A stretch of 48,388 nucleotides of DNA, taken from positions 1 through 48,388 of the forward strand of contig CAYXRK010000011.1 of NCBI GenBank assembly GCA_964467615.1, read 5' to 3'. The stretch comes from CAYXRK01 sp964467615. Its GTDB lineage: Bacteria > Hydrogenedentota > Hydrogenedentia > Hydrogenedentales > GCA-2746185. The notes below the pieces were generated by a model. It saw only the letters and a list, made by a program, of their open reading frames with translations, searched no databases and was not told the DNA's origin. Numbering within the stretch: position 1 is the first letter of the stretch; every line of letters begins with the position of its first letter. Both the position numbers and the translations under genes were made by a program. Positions 32,505 to 42,000 of the stretch are shown here, one piece after another.

Positions 32505-33442
32505 TTGTCTTCCTGGGTCGCAGCCTCCACAAGGATCGGTCCGGCTTCCCCGATTTCAACCAGAAGTATCCCCGTTTCGGTTTCCGGCAACGCTGCAGGC
32601 GCGACGCCAATCGGAATTGGATCGAATCCCTTGCGCCGAAGCAAACCGTCGTTCGACAAGACGAAGTCGGCGGGGTCGTCCACGAAAAGCGTAAGCAAGA
32701 TCCTCGTACTCGTCAACGTAGACAGTCGGTTTGTGAACGCCACCGTCCACCGCGCCGCGCGATTCATCCGGCGGAACCGTTGAATTTCGGCCGGGCCCTG
32801 GCCCAATTCATCCATCGGAACTAGATCGGCGCTATTCAAGGACAAATATGCGTCCTCGCCGAAACGTGTTCCATGCCACCCGTCGCCGAAGTATCGCTCG
32901 TAGCCGCCGCCGGCTATGTCACTCGGCCCAGGCGTGACAAGTGTGGGTACCGCGCAGCCTCGAAGCGCCTCTGCGGCCCGCTCCAATTCTTCCTTTGCGC
33001 CCGATTTCGATAACGTCCCTAGAAATATCGCAAGCGCTGCCCCCGAAGCGTTGATACGGTGAATTGTTTCTTGAAGCGCCCCCTCGTCGGAAAGCGCCAC
33101 CGCGGGGACGCAGACGATAGTGTATCGCCGAGGAAATTCATCGTAGACGAAGACGGCGTTATGGTTCGTTGCGCCGCCACACTCGATGGCGTATTTTCCC
33201 GGCAATACATTTTCCGGCGCGCGCACTATGCACTGGGTGTCGCCCCGAGACCACGTTCCCTCCAGCGGTACCCGCAAATCGCCCGAGACCAGCGCAAGGT
33301 CTGATTTCTCGGTAGCGCGCACGGAAAACTCGCCGCCACGAAGTACCAGCGCGGGCTCGCCTTGATTTGGCGAAAGGATTTCCGCATTGCCCGCGTGCGC
33401 CAAACAAATGCACGCCACGACCACCGGGACGAGGTTGTGCAT
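32501..33442 (-). CDS. Secreted calcineurin-like protein lacking metal ligands (pseudo-phosphoesterase)
   Basis: A 313-residue exported protein (signal peptide MHNLVPVVVACICLAHAGNA). Residues about 110-230 read like a calcineurin-like phosphoesterase (TIVCVPAVALSDEG, AIFLGTLSKSGAKEELERA, VPTLVTPGPSDIAGGGYERY, FGDGWHGTRFGEDAYLSLNS). However, the expected D-x-H, GD and GNHD metal motifs are replaced (VCVPA, LGTLS, GPSD). It therefore probably binds but does not hydrolyse. The N-terminal 100 residues look like an Ig-type domain. The start overlaps the stop of the TolB-like gene by one base (TAATG), so the pair is translationally coupled. The assignment is from pattern alone. Confidence 0.55.
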   Translation of the reverse strand: MHNLVPVVVACICLAHAGNAEILSPNQGEPALVLRGGEFSVRATEKSDLALVSGDLRVPLEGTWSRGDTQCIVRAPENVLPGKYAIECGGATNHNAVFVYDEFPRRYTIVCVPAVALSDEGALQETIHRINASGAALAIFLGTLSKSGAKEELERAAEALRGCAVPTLVTPGPSDIAGGGYERYFGDGWHGTRFGEDAYLSLNSADLVPMDELGQGPAEIQRFRRMNRAARWTVAFTNRLSTLTSTRILLTLFVDDPADFVLSNDGLLRRKGFDPIPIGVAPAALPETETGILLVEIGEAGPILVEAATQEDK

Positions 33443-34515
33443 TACTCGACCGAAGGCCGCCACGCCGGGGCCAGGACCGCGGAACCCAGCTCGGTCAATT
33501 GAAGCGGGTCGGCGGCGCCGATTGCGACTGCGAACAGTTCAATCGGACCGGTACGATCCGACACGAATGCGATCCGGCGCCCGTCGGGAGACCATGCCGG
33601 CGTCCAGGTGTCCGCGTCAGCTGAGACGGCGACCGGCTCGACCCGGCGCGTCTCACGTTGCGAGCGATAGATGCCGCGCCGGCCACTTCGAAGAGACTCG
33701 AACGCTACCCAGCGACCGTCCGGCGACCACACCGGGTTCCAATCCGGCCCGGGATCGTTACTGATGTCGTACGAGCCTTCGAACGTCGCTACGAATATCT
33801 CTCTGTCGCCGCCGTCGTTCGATTCGAACGCGACACTTTTGTTCCTGAGATGAGGCCGCACATTCCATTCAGCGTAGTTTCCCTTCGAGGGCAGCGCGAT
33901 TTCGGGAAACGGATACGTTTCAAGCGAGGTGGCGATCACGATGTCAGTCGAACCTTCGGGAGTCAGCGCAACCGCGATGACGCCGCCTCGTTTGAACGAG
34001 GCTTGGTGGAGCGGGTCGAGCGCGTTGAACGCGGCCATGCCATCGGGAAAAACCAGGGAAATAAGCAGGCGCGGATCGGGCGCCCATTGCGGAAGCATCA
34101 AACCGCGCTGTTCGCCCCCCCAGAATTCCTCTCTACCGCTCGCGAGTTCGTATACGGCGATGCGCGATTCCGCACCTGGGCCGGAGGTGTACGCCAGATA
34201 TTTTCCGTCCGCGGACCAAACCGGATCGCGGTTCCAATCGCCCCCCGATTCCAAAAATCGCCCTGTTCCCGCCGAGTATTCGCGCACGTATATGCCGAGA
34301 CCGTCCCCGCGCGCGCTCTCGAACGCGAGCCCGCTACCGTCCGGCGACCATACCGGCGCGCCATCGTGGTCACCCGGTCCGATGGGAGTGATAGTGCCGC
34401 TTTCGAGTTCGATTATGCTCACCCGCCGAGCGGCCTGCGTGTCCCCCGACGTGAACGCGATCACATCGCCGCTCAGAGCAGCTAAAGCGCATATCGTCGC
34501 CAAGACTACGAACAT
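33442..34515 (-). CDS. Secreted TolB-like beta-propeller protein
   Basis: A 357-residue exported protein with a signal peptide (MFVVLATICALAALSGDVIA). The body is a series of WD40-like PD40 repeats of the TolB type, each with a PVWSPDGSGLAFES-like core: seen at least at APVWSPDG, DPVWSADG, LPQWAPDP, NPVWSPDG and PAWSPDG, with a final APAWRPS. This makes a five- to six-bladed propeller, a protein-binding platform in the periplasm. It lacks the N-terminal TolB domain, so it is not TolB itself. The frame starts at TTG 34554; ATG 34515 begins the signal. It is coupled to the pseudo-phosphoesterase gene. Confidence 0.82.
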   Translation of the reverse strand: MFVVLATICALAALSGDVIAFTSGDTQAARRVSIIELESGTITPIGPGDHDGAPVWSPDGSGLAFESARGDGLGIYVREYSAGTGRFLESGGDWNRDPVWSADGKYLAYTSGPGAESRIAVYELASGREEFWGGEQRGLMLPQWAPDPRLLISLVFPDGMAAFNALDPLHQASFKRGGVIAVALTPEGSTDIVIATSLETYPFPEIALPSKGNYAEWNVRPHLRNKSVAFESNDGGDREIFVATFEGSYDISNDPGPDWNPVWSPDGRWVAFESLRSGRRGIYRSQRETRRVEPVAVSADADTWTPAWSPDGRRIAFVSDRTGPIELFAVAIGAADPLQLTELGSAVLAPAWRPSVE

Positions 34516-34548
34516 GCGCGGGAGTGTAGCACGCCATCGAAAAGGACC

Positions 34549-34677
34549 GTTCAAAGTTCAATGTGCGAGGTTCGAAGCTAAACGCTGTACTTTGAACGTT
34601 GAACATTGATCGTTCCTGCCTCGGACAGATTCGTGTTCGTCATTTGTTAAACTCCGCCTCCAAGTTGAGAATGAGAG
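34549..34677. repeat. Intergenic repeat of TTCAAAGTTCAA type
   Basis: GTTCAAAGT (34549-34557) is matched inversely by ACTTTGAAC (34589-34597), and TCAATGT by ACATTGA further on, giving nested hairpins in an AT-richer stretch. It lies between the divergent TolB-like and TSUP genes. It looks like an extragenic repeat; promoter elements were not distinguished. Confidence 0.4.
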
Positions 34678-35472
34678 ATGGACACAATTCTATTCGGCGT
34701 GGGCATGTTCGCCCTGGGCGCGGCGACGGGACTCGTCAACGCCGCCCTTGGAATTGGCGGCGGCGTGTTGATGGTGCCCGCGTTCCTGACCTTCGTCGAC
34801 TGGATGGACGTCAACACGGCGAAGGGTACTAGCTCGTTCATCATCACGTTTGTCGCGCTGCTGAACGCCTGGCAAATGAATCGCGGCGCGGCGCGAAACT
34901 CATTCGCGCTCATAGCGAGCATCGCCGCGGGATCAATCGTCGGCGCGGCGGCCGCCGGGCAAGCCACGGCGAGGATGACCGACACCATTGTCACCTGGAT
35001 ATTCATCAGTCTCTTGGCCTTCGTCGGCGTTCGTACTTTTTTCCTGAATCCGCCTCATGTCCTCGAGGCAGCGGTGCGCACGCGCCGCTGGACCTCGCTT
35101 GCGATCGGCGTTGCCGCCGGCATTGTCGGCGGCGGGACGGGCACGGGTGGCGGCGCGGTGCTTGTGCCGCTTGCGCTTTGGGCGGGGATCGTGTCGAACG
35201 AACGCGTTGTCGCGCTGAGCAATTCCGTGATGGTGGCGACCGCCGCCTCCGCCGCGATCGCCCATGCGCTCGCGCCGAGTACCGTCGACATGCCCTGGAC
35301 GATCGGCCTCGTCAACTTTTCGCTCGCGCCGCTCGTGTTCCTCGGCGCGGTCTGCGGCGCTCCGTTTGGCGTCAAGTTGAACGCCGTTCTTACTCTCCCG
35401 CGCCGCAAGGTCGTGATGGGGGTCCTACTGCTCGTGATCGCGGCCCGTCTCGTGCTTCGAGTAGCTTCGTGA
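34678..35472 (+). CDS. TSUP family (TauE/SafE) membrane transporter
   Basis: A 264-residue inner-membrane protein with about eight helices. The two halves each carry the family signature: GLVNAALGIGGGVLMVPAFL near the start, and GIVGGGTGTGGGAVLVPLAL in the second half. TSUP proteins export or import sulfite, sulfoacetate, sulfonates or related anions by a secondary mechanism. The substrate here is unknown, and no sulfur-metabolism gene adjoins. It converges on the enoyl-CoA isomerase-like gene with only nine bases between. Confidence 0.88.
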   Translation: MDTILFGVGMFALGAATGLVNAALGIGGGVLMVPAFLTFVDWMDVNTAKGTSSFIITFVALLNAWQMNRGAARNSFALIASIAAGSIVGAAAAGQATARMTDTIVTWIFISLLAFVGVRTFFLNPPHVLEAAVRTRRWTSLAIGVAAGIVGGGTGTGGGAVLVPLALWAGIVSNERVVALSNSVMVATAASAAIAHALAPSTVDMPWTIGLVNFSLAPLVFLGAVCGAPFGVKLNAVLTLPRRKVVMGVLLLVIAARLVLRVAS

Positions 35473-35481
35473 GCGGTACTG

Positions 35482-36243
35482 CTACTTCTTCGTGAGCGCC
35501 GCAACCGATCTTCCGATCGCGCTACGGCCGTCCACCGACCACCACTCCCGCATCGTGTCGCCATAGCCTGCGACGAGATCCACGGTCAGTATCTCGACCA
35601 ACGGTTGGCGCAACAGTTTCTTCGTGCCGCGCCACGCGTCGATGTGCCACTCGAGCCATTTGCGCAACCGCGCCTCGGCCCAGAGGACAACCTCGGCCTG
35701 CGGGCAATGGTCGTCGATCAAGCCGAAGGCGCGCGCCTCGGCAGGCGCGAAGAAATGGCCGTTGAGAAACATATATGCAGCCTTGCGGTCGCCGACGTGA
35801 AACCGCGCCAGGTCCACCACGGGTTTCGGCACGACGATTCCCGCCGGAATTTCGTTCAGCCCAATTTTGAAATTTCCGTCCGCCATCACGCGGTAATCCG
35901 CCAGCATCGCCAGCACGCAACCGCCCGCGGGCGCGTGGCCGTTGATGGCCGCGGCGAGGGGTTTCGGAAAGGCCGCGAGCGTTTGCAGCATCGTGTGAAA
36001 CACCCGCCAGAACCGCTCCATCATTCGCTCGTCGTATCCGTACAGATCAATGAGGTCGAGACCTCCCGAGAAGATATTTCCTTGTCCCGTGAGAATCGCG
36101 GCCACTACCTGCCGCGACTCCGCCAGCCGTACAAAGGTCTCCGTCAGTTCCGCAGCCAAGTCCATATTGATCGCGTGCGCCTTGGGGCGATTGAGTTGGA
36201 CCAGCGCCACGTGGTTCTCAATGTGGATATTGACCATAGCCAT
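35482..36243 (-). CDS. Enoyl-CoA hydratase/isomerase family protein
   Basis: A 253-residue crotonase-fold enzyme. The oxyanion-hole segments are GNIFSGGLDLIDLYG and NGHAPAGGCVLAMLADYRVM. Downstream, IGLNEIPAGIVVPKP holds one Glu where hydratases use two; the first hydratase Glu position is not acidic. This is closer to delta3,delta2-enoyl-CoA isomerases than to true hydratases, so double-bond shifting in unsaturated acyl-CoA is likely. It acts in the cytoplasm. GAGGAC precedes the start by about six bases. The CoA-transferase and acs genes of the window show related acyl-CoA chemistry but are not linked to it. Confidence 0.85.
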   Translation of the reverse strand: MAMVNIHIENHVALVQLNRPKAHAINMDLAAELTETFVRLAESRQVVAAILTGQGNIFSGGLDLIDLYGYDERMMERFWRVFHTMLQTLAAFPKPLAAAINGHAPAGGCVLAMLADYRVMADGNFKIGLNEIPAGIVVPKPVVDLARFHVGDRKAAYMFLNGHFFAPAEARAFGLIDDHCPQAEVVLWAEARLRKWLEWHIDAWRGTKKLLRQPLVEILTVDLVAGYGDTMREWWSVDGRSAIGRSVAALTKK

Positions 36244-36264
36244 TGCAATGTCCTCGTTGGCCTG

Positions 36265-37230
36265 CTATTTCGTCTGATCGGTTAGTAGACTCGCCTTCAG
36301 CGCGAAGATGTGCGTGCTATCCACGTTTTCATTGTCGTTCACGAGCATGAGCCGGTTGCGCGCGGCGCTGTCGAGCCAGCCGAGCCCCTCCCAATTGAAG
36401 CACATCTTGCGGCCTTCGTGTATCTTCGGCAGCGCCTCGGGCAAGTATAGGCGATGCTTGGGGCAAAGCTTCCCGGCTTGGCTGAAACACGCGATGTACT
36501 CATTGTTGAAATTGCTGAAGTTCATCGACACGAGCGACACCAGCAGATGCTCGTCTCTGTCGACATGACCGAACCAAACCAGGTCCGTCGCTCGCATGAA
36601 GTTGCGCCCTCGGTCGCCCCCGGCCAGTTGTTCGATCCCGGCCTCGTCGAGCCGCACGCTTTCCGAAGCGGGTCCTACCGTGGCATAGTTCGCATCCAGA
36701 TTGAAGACGTAAACTCGCGGCAACAGCAATTCGCCTCCGTCATCGCCCCCTTCCGCGAGCACGGCCACCCTATATCCGCCGCCCTCCGAAAGTACCGCTA
36801 GTCCTTCCACGCCCGAGTCGAGACCGACGCACTCCATCGCGGACTCGCAAAGTGCGATCTCGCGAAATTGTTCGTACTCTTCGCCCTTCGCGCGCACGAG
36901 GATGATCGACGCGGTCCCCTCGTTGAGCAACCACAAAACAGCGGGGTCGTGGGGATCGGTATCGATCGATTCCAGATCGAGCTTCTTTGCAGGATTAAGT
37001 CCGGAGATTGTTGTCGTCCCGAAACTCGCCCGCGGAATTTCGACAATGTCTCCCGAATCCGCCGCGATTCGAATCTCGCCCGAAATTACGTGATTGTCGT
37101 TCAGGTTGTCTTCGATGAGATACAACGTATAGCCGTCGCCGGTTTTGCGGCCGACGATTCCGGAGGCCTCCTGGAATACGTGGGCCGGGCCCGCAGCGAT
37201 AAGAAGCGAAATCAGGAGTTCAACACCCAC
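36265..37230 (-). CDS. Secreted protein, phytase-like/SdiA-regulated propeller type
   Basis: I propose GTG 37230, giving 321 residues with a signal peptide (VGVELLISLLIAAGPAHVFQ). The start lies two bases after the leuB stop, so translation is probably coupled to leuB. Motifs such as LDLESIDTDPHDPAVLWLLN, VEGLAVLSEGG and NWEGLGWLDSAARNRLMLVN resemble the esterase-like phytase or SdiA-regulated beta-propeller families, but I cannot assign it firmly. An exported protein coupled to a leucine enzyme is odd and may be an accident of compact gene order. The open frame reaches 37362 inside leuB without signal features. Confidence 0.6.
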   Translation of the reverse strand: MGVELLISLLIAAGPAHVFQEASGIVGRKTGDGYTLYLIEDNLNDNHVISGEIRIAADSGDIVEIPRASFGTTTISGLNPAKKLDLESIDTDPHDPAVLWLLNEGTASIILVRAKGEEYEQFREIALCESAMECVGLDSGVEGLAVLSEGGGYRVAVLAEGGDDGGELLLPRVYVFNLDANYATVGPASESVRLDEAGIEQLAGGDRGRNFMRATDLVWFGHVDRDEHLLVSLVSMNFSNFNNEYIACFSQAGKLCPKHRLYLPEALPKIHEGRKMCFNWEGLGWLDSAARNRLMLVNDNENVDSTHIFALKASLLTDQTK

Positions 37231-37232
37231 GG

Positions 37233-38324
37233 CTACGCACCGAGCTTTCGCAGCACCTTGTCGCCGAACTCGCGCGTCGACACCGGCGTGAGCTTCCCCG
37301 CGGGATCGCGGAGGTCTGCCGTCGTGTAGCCTTCGCCGAACACAGCCCGCATCGCGTCCCACAGGCGGCGGGCCTCCGCATCCATTCCAAAGCTCTTATC
37401 AAGCATCATCGCGACCGAACCGATCATGCTGTACGGGTTCGCGATGCCTCTGCCCGCGATATCCGGCGCGGAGCCGTGCGACGGCTCGTAGTACGACTTG
37501 TCCGTCCCGATACACGCCGACGGCATCAGCCCGAGCGAACCCAGCAGCCCGCCGCCGAGATCGCTCAGTATGTCGCCGAACATGTTCTCCATCACCATCA
37601 CGTCGAACTGGCGTGGATTGAGCACCATCGCCGCGGCGGCCGCATCGACAATGACGTGCTTCAATTGGACATCCGGATACTCCTTCGCGACCTCCTCGGC
37701 CACCTCGTTCCACAGCACGCTGGATTTGAGTACATTGCTCTTGTGGATGTTGTGCAGCACCTTCTTGCGCTTTCGCGCCTCTTCAAACGCAACGACCAAG
37801 ATGCGGCGGATTTGGTCCTCGTCATAATCCAACGTTTCGCGCACGTAGCGCTTGCCCTCACGTACCCCGCGCTCCTTCTCCCCGAAATACAGTCCGCCCA
37901 CCAGCTCGCGGATGATGATGATGTCGATGCCGCCCTCGACGACATGCGGCTTGAGCGGCGAGAAATGCGCCAGCTCCGGCGGCAGAAACACGGGCCGGAA
38001 ATTCGCGTACGTTGTGTAGCGCCGCCGCATCGGTAACAGCGCTCCACGCTCCGGCTGTTCGTCCACCGGGATTTTCTGCGACTCTTCGAAGCTCAGCCCG
38101 ATCGGCCCTTTGAGGATCGCATCCGATGCATCGCAAATCTGCTTCGTCTCTTCCGGGAACGATTGACCGCACTCGAAGTAGGCCCGCCCGCCAAACGGCG
38201 CGTGCTTCACGTCGAACGAAACTCCGTCCGGCGTCACCGCTTTCAAACACTCCAACGCCACGGCCATGATTTCCGGCCCGATGCCGTCGCCGTCCAACGC
38301 CGCAATCGTGTAGGTCTTTTTCAT
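37233..38324 (-). CDS. leuB: 3-Isopropylmalate dehydrogenase
   Basis: A 363-residue enzyme of leucine biosynthesis that oxidatively decarboxylates 3-isopropylmalate with NAD. It shows the start TIAALDGDGIGPEI, the substrate arginines in PMRRRYTTYANFRPV, the catalytic stretch IIIIRELVGGLYFGE, the metal aspartates in MENMFGDILSDLGGGLLGSL and the NAD loop YEPSHGSAPDIAGRGIANP. These residues fit LeuB better than isocitrate or tartrate dehydrogenases. The frame extends to 38444, but ATG 38324 starts the conserved fold. No leuA, leuC or leuD gene is adjacent. Confidence 0.94.
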   Translation of the reverse strand: MKKTYTIAALDGDGIGPEIMAVALECLKAVTPDGVSFDVKHAPFGGRAYFECGQSFPEETKQICDASDAILKGPIGLSFEESQKIPVDEQPERGALLPMRRRYTTYANFRPVFLPPELAHFSPLKPHVVEGGIDIIIIRELVGGLYFGEKERGVREGKRYVRETLDYDEDQIRRILVVAFEEARKRKKVLHNIHKSNVLKSSVLWNEVAEEVAKEYPDVQLKHVIVDAAAAAMVLNPRQFDVMVMENMFGDILSDLGGGLLGSLGLMPSACIGTDKSYYEPSHGSAPDIAGRGIANPYSMIGSVAMMLDKSFGMDAEARRLWDAMRAVFGEGYTTADLRDPAGKLTPVSTREFGDKVLRKLGA

Positions 38325-38453
38325 GCAAACGAATTCCGAATTCCCATCGCGTTGTGAAAAGATCCACGGTCGCGTGCGCCACACAAAAATGAGGCGGGAT
38401 TCTAACACGATTCCGGTCAACGTACTTGACGGACCGCCAACCACGAACGAGTG

Positions 38454-38630
38454 CTACCCCGTCAATTTCTTGAGAATGTGACGAGCAAGTTGTTCGTCAA
38501 TCTCTCTGTGTCGCGGAACGGGCTGGCCCACCCCGGACTTTGGGTTGTGATACCAATCGTGCTTGCCGCTGTGGCGAATCAGGCGGCAACCCTCCTGCTC
38601 GATCGGTCGAATCAGCTCGACACGTTTCAT
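38454..38630 (-). CDS. hicA: HicA family toxin (second module)
   Basis: Fifty-eight residues read from ATG 38630: MKRVELIRPIEQEGCRLIRH, SGKHDWYHNPKSG, then QPVPRHREIDEQLARHILKK. The GKHDWYHNP segment carries the catalytic histidine (H24) of HicA, and PVPRHREID is the conserved second half. It is an mRNA-cutting toxin held inactive by HicB. It overlaps hicB by four bases (ATGA). It differs clearly from the first HicA (20007-20195), so this is a separate module, not a recent duplicate. Confidence 0.82.
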   Translation of the reverse strand: MKRVELIRPIEQEGCRLIRHSGKHDWYHNPKSGVGQPVPRHREIDEQLARHILKKLTG

Positions 38631-38818
38631 CGAACTTCGAGTTTGGCTACGCGGCGAACGCCTGGAATCTCCCCACTCACAAGATCCGAGTACAGGTCAC
38701 GGAGATTTTCCTCAAGCTCCTCGGATGATTCGCCTTGCGTCATGTAGTCGGGGAACTCCTCGAAGTACCCTAGCCACAGGGCGTCATTTTGCCAATAGAT
38801 GTAGTTGAGTGTCGCCAT
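38627..38818 (-). CDS. hicB: HicB family antitoxin (second module)
   Basis: A 63-residue protein: YIYWQNDALWLGYFEEFPDY, then TQGESSEELEENLRDLYSDL. This is the short HicB fold without an added DNA-binding domain. It precedes and overlaps hicA. A promoter reading TTGTTC-17-TATACT on the minus strand (38891 to 38863) lies about 45 bases upstream. No strong ribosome site is visible. Bound HicA-HicB probably keeps the module silent in normal growth. Confidence 0.82.
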   Translation of the reverse strand: MATLNYIYWQNDALWLGYFEEFPDYMTQGESSEELEENLRDLYSDLVSGEIPGVRRVAKLEVR

Positions 38819-38862
38819 AGGTGAACCGTCTCATCGCCGGACTAAACCATCTTCCGCCGCCT

Positions 38863-38891
38863 AGTATAGGTCTGCCCAAAGACCGGAACAA
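38863..38891 (-). promoter_or_regulatory. Sigma-70-type promoter of hicBA
   Basis: On the minus strand TTGTTC (38891-38886) and TATACT (38868-38863) are separated by 17 bases. The distance to the hicB ATG is about 45 bases. Nearby, CCCCACTCGCCGTCG is directly repeated at about 38894-38923, of unknown meaning. Confidence 0.5.
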
Positions 38892-39017
38892 CGCCCCACT
38901 CGCCGTCGCCCCACTCGCCGTCGATACCATCACGACCGCTCCCGCCTTCCTCAGCGCGTATCCGCCGTGCCAGCGGCCGGTGGAGTCTAGCCGATGGTCG
39001 TTACGTCAGGCTTGCCG

Positions 39018-42000
39018 TTAACCGGAGCATGGTTCGTCGGATGTCCGCGTCCTAGGCGATGACAGGCGTAACGCTCCCAGCAATAACAAAATCATCGCGG
39101 CATTCCCCGTCGAGTCACGACCGGAGGGCGGCCCCGCCGCGCAACCTGGCCCTTCGCCTTCACCTTCTCCCTCGCCGCCCGCGACCGACTCGAGTTCCGC
39201 ACTCGTGAGGAACTCGTCAGAGTCCGCGTCGATTTGATCGAACTGGATCTGCGTCAACTCTGGAATCGAAGCTGTTGCCTCAGCGAAATCAAGTTGGCCG
39301 TCGCTATCTGCGTCGGCTTCTTCGAATTGCGTCAATAGGTTGGACGCGATCACGGCGATGCCGTCGCCTTCACCCTCTCCTTCGCCTTCACCTTCACCCT
39401 CTCCTTCACCCTCGCCTCCCGGCGCGCCGGCCTGCGTGATCGTCACATCGACTTGCCCGCCGCCGACCTCGGAGACGTGTACGGTCGCGCTGCGCGGGTC
39501 CTCCGATTCGTTCGCTTCGTAATCAACCGTGAAGCCGCCGTCTCCCAAGCGTTTCTCGAAACTCGATATGAATAGCCACTCGCTCCCTTGCGTCACGCTC
39601 GCGTCCCAATTAAGGGTCCCGTTGCCGACATTCTCGACCGCGAACGCGAACGTCCCGGCTTCGTGGGAGACGTCCGCGTTCGTGGGCGTTACGCTGAGTT
39701 CAGGAGTCGCGTCACCCGCTTGGACGACGGGAACGGTGACAGTGGCGGGGTCCGCGTTGTCGTCGTGGACGACGAGCGACCCGGTCCGCCCATCCGGTGC
39801 TTCGTTGGCCCCATACGTCACTTGGATAATACCGTCGCCGATGACTTTCGACGCGCTTACCGACAACCAATCGTTCCCTGTCGTGACGAACGTTTGCCAG
39901 TCGAGTTCGCCTCCACCCGCATTGGACACGCTAATCTCAGTCACGCCGCCCGCCGCACCGAGACTTAGCGACGCCGGGACAACTTCGATAAGAGGTGTAT
40001 CTTTGCCCGCTTGATTTATCGTGACCGTTTGGTCTCCGTTGAGCGCGCCCGGCGCGGTGACGCGGACATGCCCCTGACGCGGACCAGCCAATGTGTTTTC
40101 GGTGTATTCCAACTCAAGCATCGTGTCGTCCAGGCGCAAAATCATCAAGAACTCCGCTCCGCCCGTGAGCGCCGCGTCCCAGTCCAGAACGCCCTGCCCC
40201 GTATTCGAAATCGAAATAATGGAGGAACCCGCTGCGCCGCCGACGGTCAGCCCAAGGGGGGACACGCTGAGCACCGGCGACGCGTTCGGCGCCTGCGTCA
40301 CGGTGATAGTCTGCGGCGTATCCACACCCGCCGTCGCCGTCACCTGTATCTCACCGACGCGCGACGAACTGGACGCGTTCGTCGAATAATATAGAGTGAT
40401 CAACCCCGGCCCTTGCACTTTCGCCGTTTGGATCGTTAGCCATGGCGATCCTGGATTTACCGCCGCGCTCCAGTGCAGCGCGCCTTCGCCATCGTTCAAG
40501 ATGCTGACCGTCGCAATGCCCTGCGCCGAGGGGACCGTTAACTCCGTCTGAGATAGGGCGAGCCGCGGCGTCCCCTTGAGCAAGAGCCCGATCTCGACTA
40601 CGCTCGTCTCGCTCGCGGTGAGATCCACCTCGACGGAAGCCGATTGATAGGCCGTGGCCGACGCGGACAGCACGAATTCCCGGTCCGGCAACCCATCAAA
40701 CGAGAACGTACCCGAGGCGTCCGATACCGCGCTCAAGTCTCCGTACTCCTCGATGACGATCGTCGCGCCCGCGACGGGCTGACCAGTGGCTTCGTTCATC
40801 ACCATACCCTCAATCGAGGCTGGCGCCGATCCCGCGAGCTGGTGGACGAAAAAGCTTTGTGCGCGCGAAGGAATGTGGCCGTGATCGTCGAACGCGGCGA
40901 CTACTACGCGGTATTCGCCGGTGAGCGAAAATCCGTCATACGATCCCTGGTAGTGTCCGTTTCCCTGATGAGCAAGCACGATACTGGGCAGGTGCATGAC
41001 CGGCGTGGGACGAACATTTTTCAACACGCCGGACGGCACGACGAATCCAACCACGCGATCGATGTAACTCGTGGCGGTTACCACAGCGCTGACGATGAGC
41101 GCCGTGGGACCATTCAGCGTGCTATTCGGCGTCACGGCGCCGACAAGCGGAGCGTCGGAAGCCTGCGACCCCGCGTATCCGATCGTGAACGTTTGCGCGA
41201 ACAGACCGTCAGGCGGGCCATTGACCGAACCGTCGCCGTCGTCGTCGAGAGTGACCGTCTGTTCGCTTCCGGCAAGGCGCAAGGACTCGCCGGCGAACGC
41301 GGCGGCCGTCCGCAGGTCCTCGCCCAACAGCACACGTGACCAAAAGTAGGTCGAGAACGACAAATCGCCGTTCGACACGAAGTACGGACACTCGCCCGCT
41401 GCGGAGCTTCCGATTGCGATCCGATTGGGAGCGCTTACGCTCGCGACGAAACTACCCGACGAGCAGGCGTCGTAAACCAATACGATCGGGCCCTCGATGT
41501 TCGCCTCGATCTGATTAAACCAACCCTCGACGAGCGAGGCGGTTACCGTTTCGTTTTCGTTAATCCGAAACGTCCCGTCGCCTCCGTCACCAACCATGTA
41601 CACCACCAGGTCCAGGCCGCCCTGCGATCCGAACAGCGTGATCGCGTTCGAAAGGTTGGCGAGCGTGTTGGCGGCGTCAACGCCTTCGCCGGTGGTTTCG
41701 GGCGAGAGGTACTGAACGCTTTCAGCCGTGTAGCCGCGCAGGACGAGCGTGTCATATGCGCGACGGGTCATCGCGCGCGCCGCTTCCCCCACGCCGTCGT
41801 TCACCGCGCCGCCTGCGACGATAATGGCGCGGCGTTCCACTTCGAGATCGTCGATGTTTAAGGAACTGATTCGAGGCAGCGTGAATGCCCCGTAGTCGTC
41901 CCGCGCTGCCAACACCACTCGATGGCTTCCTTCAAAGTCAAAGTTGCCGTAGTTCGCCCGAAACGTATCGTCCTCGATGCGCTCGAGCTCGACCGTAGCA

